Shown: positions 35,400-43,977 of the stretch, one piece after another
Layout of the letters: every line of letters starts with the position of its first letter
Numbering within the stretch: the stretch's first letter is position 1
NCBI RefSeq assembly: GCF_003201475.1
Contig: NZ_QJJK01000019.1
Span: 31,894 to 95,893 of the forward strand
Source: Chelatococcus asaccharovorans
GTDB lineage: Bacteria; Pseudomonadota; Alphaproteobacteria; Rhizobiales; Beijerinckiaceae
Reading direction: 5' to 3'
DNA length: 64,000 bases
The notes under the pieces: model-generated
What the model saw: the letters and a program-made list of their open reading frames with translations, nothing else
Database searches by the model: none
Told to the model about the DNA's origin: nothing
Position numbers and translations under genes: made by a program

Positions 35400-36973
35400 C
35401 CGGCCGAACGATGAGCATCGCGCAAATCACGGTTGAAAAGACCAAAAACCGCGAGCAGCACACCAATGGCGAGGAGGATTGAAAACCCGGTGACAACGTC
35501 GATCAGCAAATACCCCGCCACAAGTGATGTTACGGCGGCCGACATCCTCCAGAAAGGTACATCGGACCGGCGTTTGGTGCGTAGCCGGATGGCTCCATAC
35601 AAAAATACAAAACAGCTCGAAACAGCGACGAGGAGGCTGCTGTAGTGCGTCGGCCTCCGATAGTCGGTTCCGGCGTACAGGTCATTGCGTCCAGCAAGAG
35701 CTGAAGTCATATCATCCACCAACCAGGCGACGACATTTTCTCCGGCGGATGTCAGGTAAGCGCTTTGAACCTTCATGACTATGGCGATCAACATACCCAA
35801 GACGCTACACCGAAAAATCCCATGCATCACTGTTCGGCCAACTTCGCTGAGACGACGTTCATGTTCTGTTTCGGGCTGTACGCTTTCCGCCTTTCTGATT
35901 GTCCAAAAGTCATGCGTCACTGTGTACAGTAAAATTAACCCCACAAAAAACATGTAGAAACATATGCTCATGTACAGGTATGCGATTCCCGTGAAAACAG
36001 CAGCCTCTGGCACCGAAATTATCTCTGGGTGTACGATCGCAATCGAATCCCAGTCTGTCGCATAGTCACCACCACCTTCCATCAGCGGGATCAATGACAC
36101 GCCTATCCATTGAAGAAGGCCGGCGAATAGCACGCAAATCGTGAGAACGGCCCAATATGAGTACGACGTGGCTTCGACGTTGCGTGTCCAAGCTGTGTCG
36201 CTGTCAATCCGGTCTCTATGTCCCGGAAGCTGTGGTCGGCCCTCATTTTTCCAAAACGTCACGACCGCTGTTACAATAGCGAAGAACAGTGGCAAAAGCA
36301 CCATGAAGACGGATGTCCAGTTAGCCGTCCAAAGGAAGCCAACCTGCTTGGTAACGCCATCTGCCCGACTATAGGTGACGTTATGAATTCCCAAGACATA
36401 CGCCAGAAATCCCAGAGCGGCGATCCCTGCAAACACCGATGCAGGCAAATTCAGGGGAGATCCTTCAGCAAAGAGTGCCGCTGATCTCGTCGCCAGGCTT
36501 GAATGCCGCCTCGCTCTACTGGGGATGTCGTGCGCCGGTTCTGCCGGGTACTCTAACGGAATAGTCCGTGGCGTATGCGGAACCGGCTGCGCAGTTCCAC
36601 TGGCGTCTTTCTTCCATTCTCGCCTCTTTGCCGACAACCTCGATTGGGCCGCGCCGAGTTCTATCTGCCATTCCCTGGTTGCTACCGGATCATCGCATCC
36701 AAAGATCCTCGCGAGCCAGCGAATATTGGCCGGGCTGACTCCTTTCTCATTGTCCTGAAACCAAAGCTGCACCGTTCTCTGGTCGACCCCAACGGAATTG
36801 GCTTCGATCTGTGAGATCGCCTCAGCAAGGAGTTCGGGCGTCCATGGACCTGCAGGAAACCCGTCATTATCAGATGACCGACCCGCACCTGCCGCCGCCA
36901 AGGTTTTGAACAATTCTTTGAAATCGCTCCCGTCCCTTGGTGGAGGAACAAACAATTTTCCGTTCTTAAACAT
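35390..36973 (-). CDS. RcgA-like membrane protein with N-terminal cytoplasmic HTH-like domain
   Basis: 527 residues. Residues 1-125 are soluble and contain a DNA-binding-like region (AEAISQIEANSVGVDQRTVQ, DNEKGVSPANIRWLARIFG). From about 175 to the end there are roughly eight to nine membrane segments (LPASVFAGIAALGFLAYVLG, FMVLLPLFFAIVTAVVTFW, SICFYMFFVGLILLYTV, SLVAGYLLIDVVTGFSIL). It is translationally coupled to the hydrolase gene. RcgA proteins are annotated as putative transporters affecting plasmid conjugation in rhizobia. A ligand cannot be read from the sequence. Confidence 0.55.
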   Translation of the reverse strand: MFKNGKLFVPPPRDGSDFKELFKTLAAAGAGRSSDNDGFPAGPWTPELLAEAISQIEANSVGVDQRTVQLWFQDNEKGVSPANIRWLARIFGCDDPVATREWQIELGAAQSRLSAKRREWKKDASGTAQPVPHTPRTIPLEYPAEPAHDIPSRARRHSSLATRSAALFAEGSPLNLPASVFAGIAALGFLAYVLGIHNVTYSRADGVTKQVGFLWTANWTSVFMVLLPLFFAIVTAVVTFWKNEGRPQLPGHRDRIDSDTAWTRNVEATSYSYWAVLTICVLFAGLLQWIGVSLIPLMEGGGDYATDWDSIAIVHPEIISVPEAAVFTGIAYLYMSICFYMFFVGLILLYTVTHDFWTIRKAESVQPETEHERRLSEVGRTVMHGIFRCSVLGMLIAIVMKVQSAYLTSAGENVVAWLVDDMTSALAGRNDLYAGTDYRRPTHYSSLLVAVSSCFVFLYGAIRLRTKRRSDVPFWRMSAAVTSLVAGYLLIDVVTGFSILLAIGVLLAVFGLFNRDLRDAHRSAGWG

Positions 36974-37123
36974 CCGCTTAGAGGGTAGGATTTCGTTCCA
37001 TTTCGATGATCTTCGTATCCTCTCGTGCGCTCGTTCCCATCATCACATTTTATGGACTGATATTTCTAAGTTGTACGTCTCTAGAGGCTGGAGGCGGTTT
37101 AGGTATCTCCGTGGGAACAGAAG

Positions 37124-37483
37124 ATGATAGCTCGTCTTTTTCCGGATCGCCGGACAATGGCTTCTGCCATAGAGCGTCACAAACGCGCGCGTCGGGAGAG
37201 CGTGGCAGCGGAAAAGCGATCTGGATCGGCATGGGAACTGTTGAACTGTGCGGCGCGAAAGTTCCTGCGCTGGCGCGAGAGACGCGCATATTCTTGTCTG
37301 GTCGTGCTCAGACCATCGAACGCCGATGAGGCCCGTCAGAAACTCGTCTATCTCATGGCAGCGCTCATGACCGAGCCAGTTGCACCGGACGCGAAGCAGA
37401 TCTCGAAGGCGATGCGGACCCTCGATCCATTTAAGGGACCGCTGGCTCAGTTCTTGGGAAAACGCAATACGCCGCTTCAATGA
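37124..37483 (+). CDS. Small basic protein of unknown function
   Basis: 119 residues, Arg/Lys-rich, no membrane segment and no recognised domain (ERHKRARRESVAAEKRSGSA, NADEARQKLVYLMAALMTEP). The upstream signals for ATG 37124 and 37157 are weak. Divergent from the RcgA-like gene. It could be real because the frame has no shadow gene on the other strand, but evidence is limited. Confidence 0.4.
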   Translation: MIARLFPDRRTMASAIERHKRARRESVAAEKRSGSAWELLNCAARKFLRWRERRAYSCLVVLRPSNADEARQKLVYLMAALMTEPVAPDAKQISKAMRTLDPFKGPLAQFLGKRNTPLQ

Positions 37484-37552
37484 ATATCAGTACGAGGGAG
37501 CGCTGCCGCGCTACCACCAACGGACATGGCAGCAATGAACAAGGTGACCTGC

Positions 37553-38038
37553 CTATTTGCGCAAGTTGAACCAGTGTCGTGTGAAATTGCCGTCGTCGTG
37601 CCTTATATCGAAGTAGTATGGATTTTCGCGGAGCGGCCTCGACATCGTAACGATCTGCTCGCAGCCGTCGCGGGCAGCAAATCCGGACGGACAAGTATTG
37701 CGGACCTGCACACAGATATCGCCCTGACGGCCACTATGATCCTGGTTGTTGGACCCAACGGTCCATCCGGCAGGACAATCCTCGTAGGCTTCATAGCCAG
37801 GCCTATCAGTTCCTGCTTCGGGGCAGGTGGGCCACGAAAAACCCCATCTGCCCATCGCAGAGATCAGCCGATGCATCGGCGGGTGACATGCCGGCACGCC
37901 ACGCCATGATGGATCCGAGGACGATGCACACAGAAGCACCTCGCATCCCCATTTGCTGGCTTCGGCACGATCGGCCAACCAGAAACATGCCGCTGCGGAA
38001 AAGATCGCCGACATGGAGGTCAGTCGAACAGAGTTCAT
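37553..38038 (-). CDS. TrbM/KikA/MpfK-like secreted conjugation protein
   Basis: 161 residues with a signal peptide (MNSVRLTSMSAIFSAAACFW, cleavage probably after AEA). The mature part begins SKWGCEVLLCASSSDPSWRG then VPACHPPMHRLISAM, which is the CEVLLCL...C...L pattern of TrbM/KikA proteins, and has eight or more cysteines suggesting disulfides. These proteins are exported parts of mating-pair formation systems. It ends the minus-strand operon with the three SNase-like genes and is divergent from virB. Confidence 0.65.
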   Translation of the reverse strand: MNSVRLTSMSAIFSAAACFWLADRAEASKWGCEVLLCASSSDPSWRGVPACHPPMHRLISAMGRWGFSWPTCPEAGTDRPGYEAYEDCPAGWTVGSNNQDHSGRQGDICVQVRNTCPSGFAARDGCEQIVTMSRPLRENPYYFDIRHDDGNFTRHWFNLRK

Positions 38039-38059
38039 GCGACGTCTCCTTCGATCAGC

Positions 38060-38755
38060 CTATCGATTCGTTCGAATGGGGCGCTCACGCGCGTCCTTAA
38101 ACGGCGGCGATATCTCGCTACCCCGTTCGGCCAGCAGGTTGAAATCCGCGATCGGTCGGCGTGAGAGCGTCCGGTCGACAGCCTTGGCGCGCCATTCCGG
38201 CATATCGAGCACGTAGGTCGCCCACATGCCGTGCCGGGCGGACATAGCGTAGTTCTGCCAAGTCAGATACTCGGCCGGCGCCGGTGTGTTCACGCGGGCC
38301 CAGCCAACCCTCAACATCTCCAGCGCCAGATCGCGGCCGCGTATGGTGCAGCGGCTGAGGAGGGCGCCATCAGCGTCGTAGGCCTGAACGACGCAAGTAA
38401 CCTGTGCATTGCCGACCGTCCGCTTCAGCCACGCCTTTGCAAGCGGACCGCACGGTACTGGCTTGGGGATCATGCTTTCGCCATGCCGACGCGGATCGTA
38501 GGACCATTGCGGCAACTCGCAAGCGTCGATTGAGGCGAGCCGCATCTTTTGTCCGTCCCGTGGGAACCAGAGAGTGCGGCCATCTATGACGGCGGCGCGG
38601 CCGGTGATTTTCACTGGAGGGCTCGAGGATGTGGCCGGTTCTGACTCGACGGGCGAACCTCGCTGGTCGCGCAAGGCATCAGCTGCATTGACCGGATAGG
38701 GTAGGGCGATCATTGCCAATGCAACCGTGATCGACCTGACGGTAATTGGCCTCAT
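38060..38755 (-). CDS. Secreted thermonuclease (SNase)-like protein
   Basis: 231 residues with a signal peptide (to about NAADA). The SNase-like OB fold shows AAVIDGRTLWFPRDGQKMRL, then ASIDACELPQW, which keeps the Arg, Asp and Glu positions of the staphylococcal nuclease pattern (RLxxIDAxE), and SRCTIRGRDLALEMLRVGWA in place of the YGRxLA motif. The metal-ligand Asp of VxDGDT is replaced (DGRT). The start overlaps the upstream gene by 4 bp (ATGA). It is the best preserved of three tandem paralogues. Confidence 0.75.
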   Translation of the reverse strand: MRPITVRSITVALAMIALPYPVNAADALRDQRGSPVESEPATSSSPPVKITGRAAVIDGRTLWFPRDGQKMRLASIDACELPQWSYDPRRHGESMIPKPVPCGPLAKAWLKRTVGNAQVTCVVQAYDADGALLSRCTIRGRDLALEMLRVGWARVNTPAPAEYLTWQNYAMSARHGMWATYVLDMPEWRAKAVDRTLSRRPIADFNLLAERGSEISPPFKDARERPIRTNR

Positions 38756-39288
38756 GGCGCCATCCTTCCAGTGTTCGCGCTCTGGCCCAGCAGAATGGCG
38801 GGATGCTCGACATCGTCGAATTGCCAGAGCCCGATCCTCTCTTCGCGGGCAGCCTGCTCCATCACGGCATAGGGTGCATGGTGGGGCAGGCCGCGGTCAT
38901 CGAGGGAGGCGAAGGCAAAGCCCGCAGAAATCATCAGGTTGGCCAGATCCAGCCGATCCGCGCCGATCATGGCGTAGCAGGACACGAAAGCAGTTTCCGT
39001 CGATCGCGCGACCTGAGCACACAAAGGCGTCCTGTCCTTGATGTAGGCCGCAAGCACAGCCAGAGAGGCCTCACCACAATCACGGCGAGCACCCGTCCCT
39101 TCGGTATAGAACGTCCCGCGCAGACACGCTTGTACGCCGAAGAGCCGGAAGCGCTGCTCGCCATAACGCCAACTGTCACCGCTTTCGAGAGTCACACCCG
39201 GTTTCAGTTCGAAATAGCCCTCCGGTGGCGCTGCCATCGCCGGCATTGACGCAGACATCAGCGCCAGGAGAAGGGCAGGGAACTTCAT
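38752..39288 (-). CDS. Secreted SNase-like protein, degenerate active site
   Basis: 178 residues. Signal peptide MKFPALLLALMSASMPAMAA. The SNase-like core reads RFRLFGVQACLRGTFYTEGT, where the catalytic Asp and Glu of IDAxE have become Gln and Arg, and ANLMISAGFAFASLDD aligns with the last helix region. The fold appears kept and the chemistry lost. Translationally coupled by ATGA overlaps on both sides; longer upstream frames lie inside the neighbouring gene. Confidence 0.65.
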   Translation of the reverse strand: MKFPALLLALMSASMPAMAAPPEGYFELKPGVTLESGDSWRYGEQRFRLFGVQACLRGTFYTEGTGARRDCGEASLAVLAAYIKDRTPLCAQVARSTETAFVSCYAMIGADRLDLANLMISAGFAFASLDDRGLPHHAPYAVMEQAAREERIGLWQFDDVEHPAILLGQSANTGRMAP

Positions 39289-39923
39289 TGCCCCGCCACC
39301 CTTGGATCGGCCCACATGCCGTAGCCTTTGCGACCAATGACCTCGGCCTCGTTCAGATCGGCACGAGCCGGCGTTCCGTCCGGCCTTGTAGCGATGCGGT
39401 GAGTGCCGAGGGAGACCAGCTGCTCCTCGAGCATGTCGATCGAGTCGAGGCTGCCCGGATAGTTGTAGTAGCCGTAGCAGGTCGCATCCTGCGCCTGCGC
39501 GCCGGTCTCGCTGACAAAGGCCCGGCAATAGATCACCCGGGGAGACTGCAGGAGCGTCTCCAGACCCTGGCGAGCGTAGTCCTCGCAGGAGCCGGCAAAA
39601 TCCTCCTTGAGGTTCACCATGTCGCTTTTGCACGGCTCGATACCGAAAAGATGGACTGTGAGATTCGCATCAACGCGGAATTCAGTCGCGGAAATCGCGC
39701 GGAACCCTGATGCTGAAGCGAAGCCCTTCCGTCCTGTCACTTTCTGCTCCCCGTCATAATACTCCATGACCAGCACCGTCTTTCCGGGGGCGGCGAGCGA
39801 GCGGATATACGCCTCGTCGATTGGACCGGCCGAATGGGCTGGCAGGGACGCGCTTATCGCGACCAGGCAAACCGCTGCTCGTCTCATCGGCTGTAGCTTC
39901 CAGGTTGTCATCTTGCTCGACAT
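39285..39923 (-). CDS. Secreted SNase-like protein, degenerate active site
   Basis: 212 residues from ATG 39923, which has GAAGGAAG upstream. Signal peptide MRRAAVCLVAISASLPAHSA after a short lead. The core TVHLFGIEPCKSDMVNLKED matches the RLxGIDAPE region with the acidic residues altered (EPCKS), and IGRKGYGMWADP matches the closing segment. First gene of the four-gene minus-strand operon. Likely a structural or binding role in the periplasm. Confidence 0.6.
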   Translation of the reverse strand: MSSKMTTWKLQPMRRAAVCLVAISASLPAHSAGPIDEAYIRSLAAPGKTVLVMEYYDGEQKVTGRKGFASASGFRAISATEFRVDANLTVHLFGIEPCKSDMVNLKEDFAGSCEDYARQGLETLLQSPRVIYCRAFVSETGAQAQDATCYGYYNYPGSLDSIDMLEEQLVSLGTHRIATRPDGTPARADLNEAEVIGRKGYGMWADPRVAGQ

Positions 39924-39965
39924 TGACCCGCTTCCTTCTCCATTGCAAGAAAAATCACAATCAAA

Positions 39966-39994
39966 TTGACATTGTTTTTTGACTCGCCTAACCA
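39966..39994 (+). promoter_or_regulatory. Likely promoter of the virB operon
   Basis: TTGACA (39966-39971), 17 bases, TAACCA (39989-39994) upstream of virB1 (40034), within the 110-base spacer that also serves the divergent SNase-like operon. The -10 match is weak. Confidence 0.4.
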
Positions 39995-40033
39995 TTCCGA
40001 TATCCAGCGTTACAAGGCTTTGGATGCGGAACG

Positions 40034-40909
40034 ATGGCGATGCACGCTAAAACACTGACGACAACCCCGCCTCTGGCAGTGACAATTCTCACGTGCATAT
40101 GCATCATTCAGGCGGGCCCTGCACGGGCATCCGACCTGTCCTCTTACACGGCGCCCCAGCCAGTTCGAACAGGTCAAACTCGGCCACAGGATGGCGTCCT
40201 GTCACCCGCAGACAGAGTGGTCGAAGAACGCTGGGCGCGGCATCCTGATGACTTTGTGCTGGGGGAGGGCGGCCAGATTGTTCCCCAGGACAGGACGCTG
40301 CCGATCACCGGAATGCTGGAAAGCAATACGGTTGGGCCGGAAACAGATAACAATCATTTTAATGGTGGCAACCTAAAAGACGCTCCTGAATGCGGGCCAT
40401 CACCGGCGACACCAGAAGAAATCACGCGCCTCGTCATCGAGGCGGCGCAGCGGCACAAGGTCGATGTCGGTTTTGCTGTCGCGGTGGCGACAGCCGAAAG
40501 CCGGCTCGATCGACTGCGCAATTCCCCCAAGGGCGCTCGTGGTCCGATGCAGCTCATGCCGGAAACGGCGGAACGGTTCGGCGTCAGCGATATCTGCGAT
40601 CCGGAAGGCAACATCGATGGCGGAATTCGCTATCTGCGAGAACTGACTAACGAGTTCCGCAATCCCGTACTGGTCGCGGCCGCCTACAATGCCGGTGAGG
40701 GAAGCGTGCGCAAGCACGGCGGCATCCCGCCGTTCAGGGAAACGCTCGGCTACATCGCCGAGGTTCTCAACATCCAGATGGGCATCGACGAGAGCAGCCT
40801 GCGCAACCCGCGTGTTGCGACTGGCGCTCCTGAACGTCCTTCCAACATCAGCGGGGTCATCACGGCGCGCGAGCGTCGCCAATGGCTCGGCGGCGTCATG
40901 CATTTCTAG
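40034..40909 (+). CDS. virB1: VirB1-like lytic transglycosylase
   Basis: 291 residues. Signal peptide up to about RASD, then a linker of about 90 residues and an SLT domain (about 135-250): VAVATAESRLDRLRNSPKGA carries the catalytic Glu (AES), followed by RGPMQLMPETAERFGVSDIC, DGGIRYLRELTNEFRNPVLV and AAAYNAGEGSVRKHGGIPPF. It opens peptidoglycan for assembly of the type IV secretion channel. First gene of the virB operon. A second enzyme of this kind is encoded after virB4. Confidence 0.88.
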   Translation: MAMHAKTLTTTPPLAVTILTCICIIQAGPARASDLSSYTAPQPVRTGQTRPQDGVLSPADRVVEERWARHPDDFVLGEGGQIVPQDRTLPITGMLESNTVGPETDNNHFNGGNLKDAPECGPSPATPEEITRLVIEAAQRHKVDVGFAVAVATAESRLDRLRNSPKGARGPMQLMPETAERFGVSDICDPEGNIDGGIRYLRELTNEFRNPVLVAAAYNAGEGSVRKHGGIPPFRETLGYIAEVLNIQMGIDESSLRNPRVATGAPERPSNISGVITARERRQWLGGVMHF

Positions 40910-40921
40910 ACGGAGGTCACC

Positions 40922-41257
40922 ATGAACGAGATTTCTCATTCGCCCGCAGCGCACCCCTTGAGCCAGACTGTCGCGTTCGGCGTGGTGTTGCTCTCTTGTC
41001 TTTTGCTTGCGGAGCCGGCTTACGCACAGTCGGGCGGCGCTTTCGCACCGCTGGAAACCGCGGTCCAGATGATCGTGGATTTCATTACCGGCCCGTTCGG
41101 CCGGCTGCTGGCGATTATCGCGGTGATCGCGCTCGGCTTCCTGGCTTTCGCCGGACGTCTTTCCTGGTTCACCGCCGGCGCTGTTGTCCTAGGCATAGGC
41201 CTCGTTTTCGGAGCACCGGCCATCGTCGACCAGATGATCGCGGCCGTGGGGAGTTGA
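40922..41257 (+). CDS. virB2: VirB2/TrbC major pilin
   Basis: 111 residues. A long signal region ends at AYAQSGGAF, then two membrane helices (MIVDFITGPFGRLLAIIAVI, SWFTAGAVVLGIGLVFGAPA) separated by a basic turn, the normal T4SS pilin layout. It has GGAGGT just before the start and lies 12 bases after virB1. Confidence 0.9.
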   Translation: MNEISHSPAAHPLSQTVAFGVVLLSCLLLAEPAYAQSGGAFAPLETAVQMIVDFITGPFGRLLAIIAVIALGFLAFAGRLSWFTAGAVVLGIGLVFGAPAIVDQMIAAVGS

Positions 41258-41260
41258 GCC

Positions 41261-41560
41261 ATGCTCGAATTCACCGATGAGAAGCCGCAGTTGACGCCGC
41301 TGGTGATCGGCCTGACCCGACCACCGATGATGTGGGGCATTCCGCTCAACGCCTTCTACATCATCGTCGGCATCACGCTAATCGCCTTCCTCGTCAGCAC
41401 CAGTTTCTGGTCGGCCCTGATCGCGCCGCTAATCTATCTTGCCCTCTTCGCACTCTGCAGTCGCGATATCCGGATTCTCGATCTTGCGCAGGTCGTCGGC
41501 CGCCGCACGCCGCGGACACCAAACCGGCTGTTCTGGCGCACCAATTCCTATGGGCCATGA
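41261..41560 (+). CDS. virB3: VirB3 inner-membrane protein
   Basis: 99 residues. VIGLTRPPMMWGIPLNAFYI with IVGITLIAFLV and a second hydrophobic segment (IAPLIYLALFALCSRDIRIL) match VirB3, which anchors VirB4 at the membrane. The stop overlaps the virB4 start by 4 bases (ATGA at 41557-41560). Confidence 0.9.
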   Translation: MLEFTDEKPQLTPLVIGLTRPPMMWGIPLNAFYIIVGITLIAFLVSTSFWSALIAPLIYLALFALCSRDIRILDLAQVVGRRTPRTPNRLFWRTNSYGP

Positions 41561-43977
41561 CCATGCTGGATGTCGTCGCCGAAGAACTGGGATTTGGGCG
41601 TGAGCGCCGGCGCGAGCGGGCAATGTCGACCCATATTCCTTATCTGCGCCATGTATCGGATACGGTCATTGGCCTCGAAAGCGGGGCCATCCTGTCGGTG
41701 ATCAAGCTCGATGGCCTGTTCTTCCAGACCGAGGATCAGGCCGAGCTCAACATGCGCGCCATGGTGCAGAACACCATGATCCGCGCGCTCGGCTCGAGCC
41801 GCTATTCGCTCTGGTCGACAGTGATCCGAAAGGAGATCAAGCCCTCGATCGGCGGAACGTTTTCGGATTCGTTCTGTGACCTTCTGAACACGCGCTACAT
41901 GGCGTCGCTGCGCGAAAAGCGCATGTTCACCAACGAACTCTATCTCACCATTGTCCGCTCCGGAATGCGTGGAGCGCTCGGAGCCGCCGAGGGTTTCTCG
42001 CGCCTGCTCGACCGTTCCTCCGGCAAAGAGGTTATCGAGCAGCGCCTGCACGAACGTGTCAACGAGCTCGAGGAGATCGTCGGCAACATCACACGCGAGT
42101 TGCAGAAGTACGGCGCGCGGCCGCTCGGCATCGTCTATCGCGAGGGCGAACCCTATTCGGAACCCTGCTCCTTCTTCAACACATTGCTGACCTGTGGCAT
42201 TTCCCGCGAGATGCGGCTGCCGCGTATGGGCATCCGCAGCTATGTGGGCTCGTCGCGCCTGCATTTCTCGAAGCGGACCTTGCAGGCCCAGGGTCCGAGC
42301 GAGGCGGACAACCGCTTCGGCGCCATGTTGTCGATCAAGGAATATCCGCCCTTCTCAGGGCCCGGGATGCTGGACGGGCTCCTGCAGATGAACCACGAGT
42401 TCATCTGCACCCAGTCGTTCACGCTCGCCGACAAGCCGATCGCGCAGGAGCGCATATCCCGCCTGCAGCGGCAGATCCACGCATCGGATGAATCGGGCAG
42501 CACCGTCGAGACCGACATCGACTTCGCACTGAACAGCCTGCTCAACCAGGAAGCCGTCTTCGGCTATCACCATTTCAGCCTGCTGTGCCTGTCGCGTGAT
42601 CTCACCGGCCTCGACAAGGCCGTGGCCGAGCTTGGTTCCTGTCTCACCGACATGAACATCAACTGGCTGCGGGAAGACCTCAACATGGAGGCTTCCTTCT
42701 GGGCGCAACTGCCGGGCAACCATGCCTACATCGCGCGTTCCTGCATGCTGTCCAGCGCGAACTTTTCCGGCTTCTCGTCACTCCACAATTTCGCGACCGG
42801 AAAGGCATCCGACGTCCACTGGGGGCTCCCGATCTCGATCCTGGAGACCACGTCGCAGACGCCCTACTGGTTCAATTTCCACCAGCGCGACATCGGCCAT
42901 TTTCTTGTGACCGGACCAACAGGGTCGGGAAAGACGGTGGCACTGACCTTCCTGCTCGCGCAGGCGTTTCGGATCTCGCCGGAGCCGCGCGCGGTATTCT
43001 TCGACAAGGACCGCGGCGCAGAAATTTTCATCCGGGCCGTCGGCGGCGCCTATGAAGTGTTGCAGCCGGGAGGCGCTACCGGGTTCAACCCGCTGCAACT
43101 GGAAAACAACGCGACCAACCGCGAGTTCCTGCACCGTCTCCTCAAAGCCATGCTCGATCCGGCGGACGGCAGCGGTTTCAGCCAGGAGGAAGAGGACACG
43201 CTGGAGCGCGCGATCGGCCGTATCTGCCAGGAGCCGGTCGAGCAGCGCACGCTCGCCAATCTGTCTGGTCTTTTGATGGGCAGAGCGCGCTCCGACGCCA
43301 ACGATCTGCAGTCGCGTTTGCGGCCCTGGTACGAGGGGGAAAAGGCTTGGCTCTTCAATGCTCCGCAGGACGTGTTGTCGTTCTCCGACCAGAGAATTTA
43401 CGGTTTCGACATGACGCATATCCTCGACAATCAGGATGTACGCACCCCGGCGCTCATGTACCTCTACCACCGGCTGGACGAGCTTCTCACCGGAGAACCG
43501 GTGCTCATCTTCATGGATGAGGGCTGGAAGCTCCTGCAGGATCCGGTTTTCTCCAACTACATCGTCGACAAGATGAAGACGATCCGCAAGCTCAACGGGA
43601 TCGTCGGGTTCGGCACGCAATCGGCGGCAGACATTGCACGCTCGCCCCAGTCGCACACGCTGATCGAGCAGTCCGCGACCAACCTGCATTTCCCGAACCC
43701 GCGTGCGGACGAGGAAAGCTATATCCGGCGCTTCGGCCTCACCGCCAAGGAATACGCCTTCATCCGCAACACGCCCCCGGAACGGCGCACATTCCTCGTC
43801 AAGCACGGCAACGACTCCGTCATCGCCAGGCTCGACCTCTCGTCCATGCCGGATCTCGTGCGCGTGATGTCGGGTCGCAAGGAGACGGTCGAGCAATGTG
43901 CGGCGCTGCGTGCGCAATTCGGCGACGATCCGGCAAAATGGCTGCCAGCGTTCTGTGGCTGGGAGGATGCAGCATGA
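41557..43977 (+). CDS. virB4: VirB4 conjugation ATPase
   Basis: 806 residues. The N-terminal CagE/TrbE/VirB domain (about 60-270) is followed by the ATPase domain with Walker A HFLVTGPTGSGKTVALTFLL, Walker B VLIFMDEGWKLLQDPVFSNY and the later GFGTQSAADIARSPQSHTLI. It powers pilus biogenesis and substrate transfer. The start at 41557 is fixed by the virB3 overlap; a longer frame from 41332 lies inside virB3 and is rejected. It ends in a 4-base overlap with the next gene. Confidence 0.95.
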   Translation: MTMLDVVAEELGFGRERRRERAMSTHIPYLRHVSDTVIGLESGAILSVIKLDGLFFQTEDQAELNMRAMVQNTMIRALGSSRYSLWSTVIRKEIKPSIGGTFSDSFCDLLNTRYMASLREKRMFTNELYLTIVRSGMRGALGAAEGFSRLLDRSSGKEVIEQRLHERVNELEEIVGNITRELQKYGARPLGIVYREGEPYSEPCSFFNTLLTCGISREMRLPRMGIRSYVGSSRLHFSKRTLQAQGPSEADNRFGAMLSIKEYPPFSGPGMLDGLLQMNHEFICTQSFTLADKPIAQERISRLQRQIHASDESGSTVETDIDFALNSLLNQEAVFGYHHFSLLCLSRDLTGLDKAVAELGSCLTDMNINWLREDLNMEASFWAQLPGNHAYIARSCMLSSANFSGFSSLHNFATGKASDVHWGLPISILETTSQTPYWFNFHQRDIGHFLVTGPTGSGKTVALTFLLAQAFRISPEPRAVFFDKDRGAEIFIRAVGGAYEVLQPGGATGFNPLQLENNATNREFLHRLLKAMLDPADGSGFSQEEEDTLERAIGRICQEPVEQRTLANLSGLLMGRARSDANDLQSRLRPWYEGEKAWLFNAPQDVLSFSDQRIYGFDMTHILDNQDVRTPALMYLYHRLDELLTGEPVLIFMDEGWKLLQDPVFSNYIVDKMKTIRKLNGIVGFGTQSAADIARSPQSHTLIEQSATNLHFPNPRADEESYIRRFGLTAKEYAFIRNTPPERRTFLVKHGNDSVIARLDLSSMPDLVRVMSGRKETVEQCAALRAQFGDDPAKWLPAFCGWEDAA

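Noticed and set aside
38752..39633. Long upstream extension of the middle SNase-like gene
   Set aside because: A signal peptide and ATGA overlap place the start at 39288. The extension is the neighbouring gene in a different frame.
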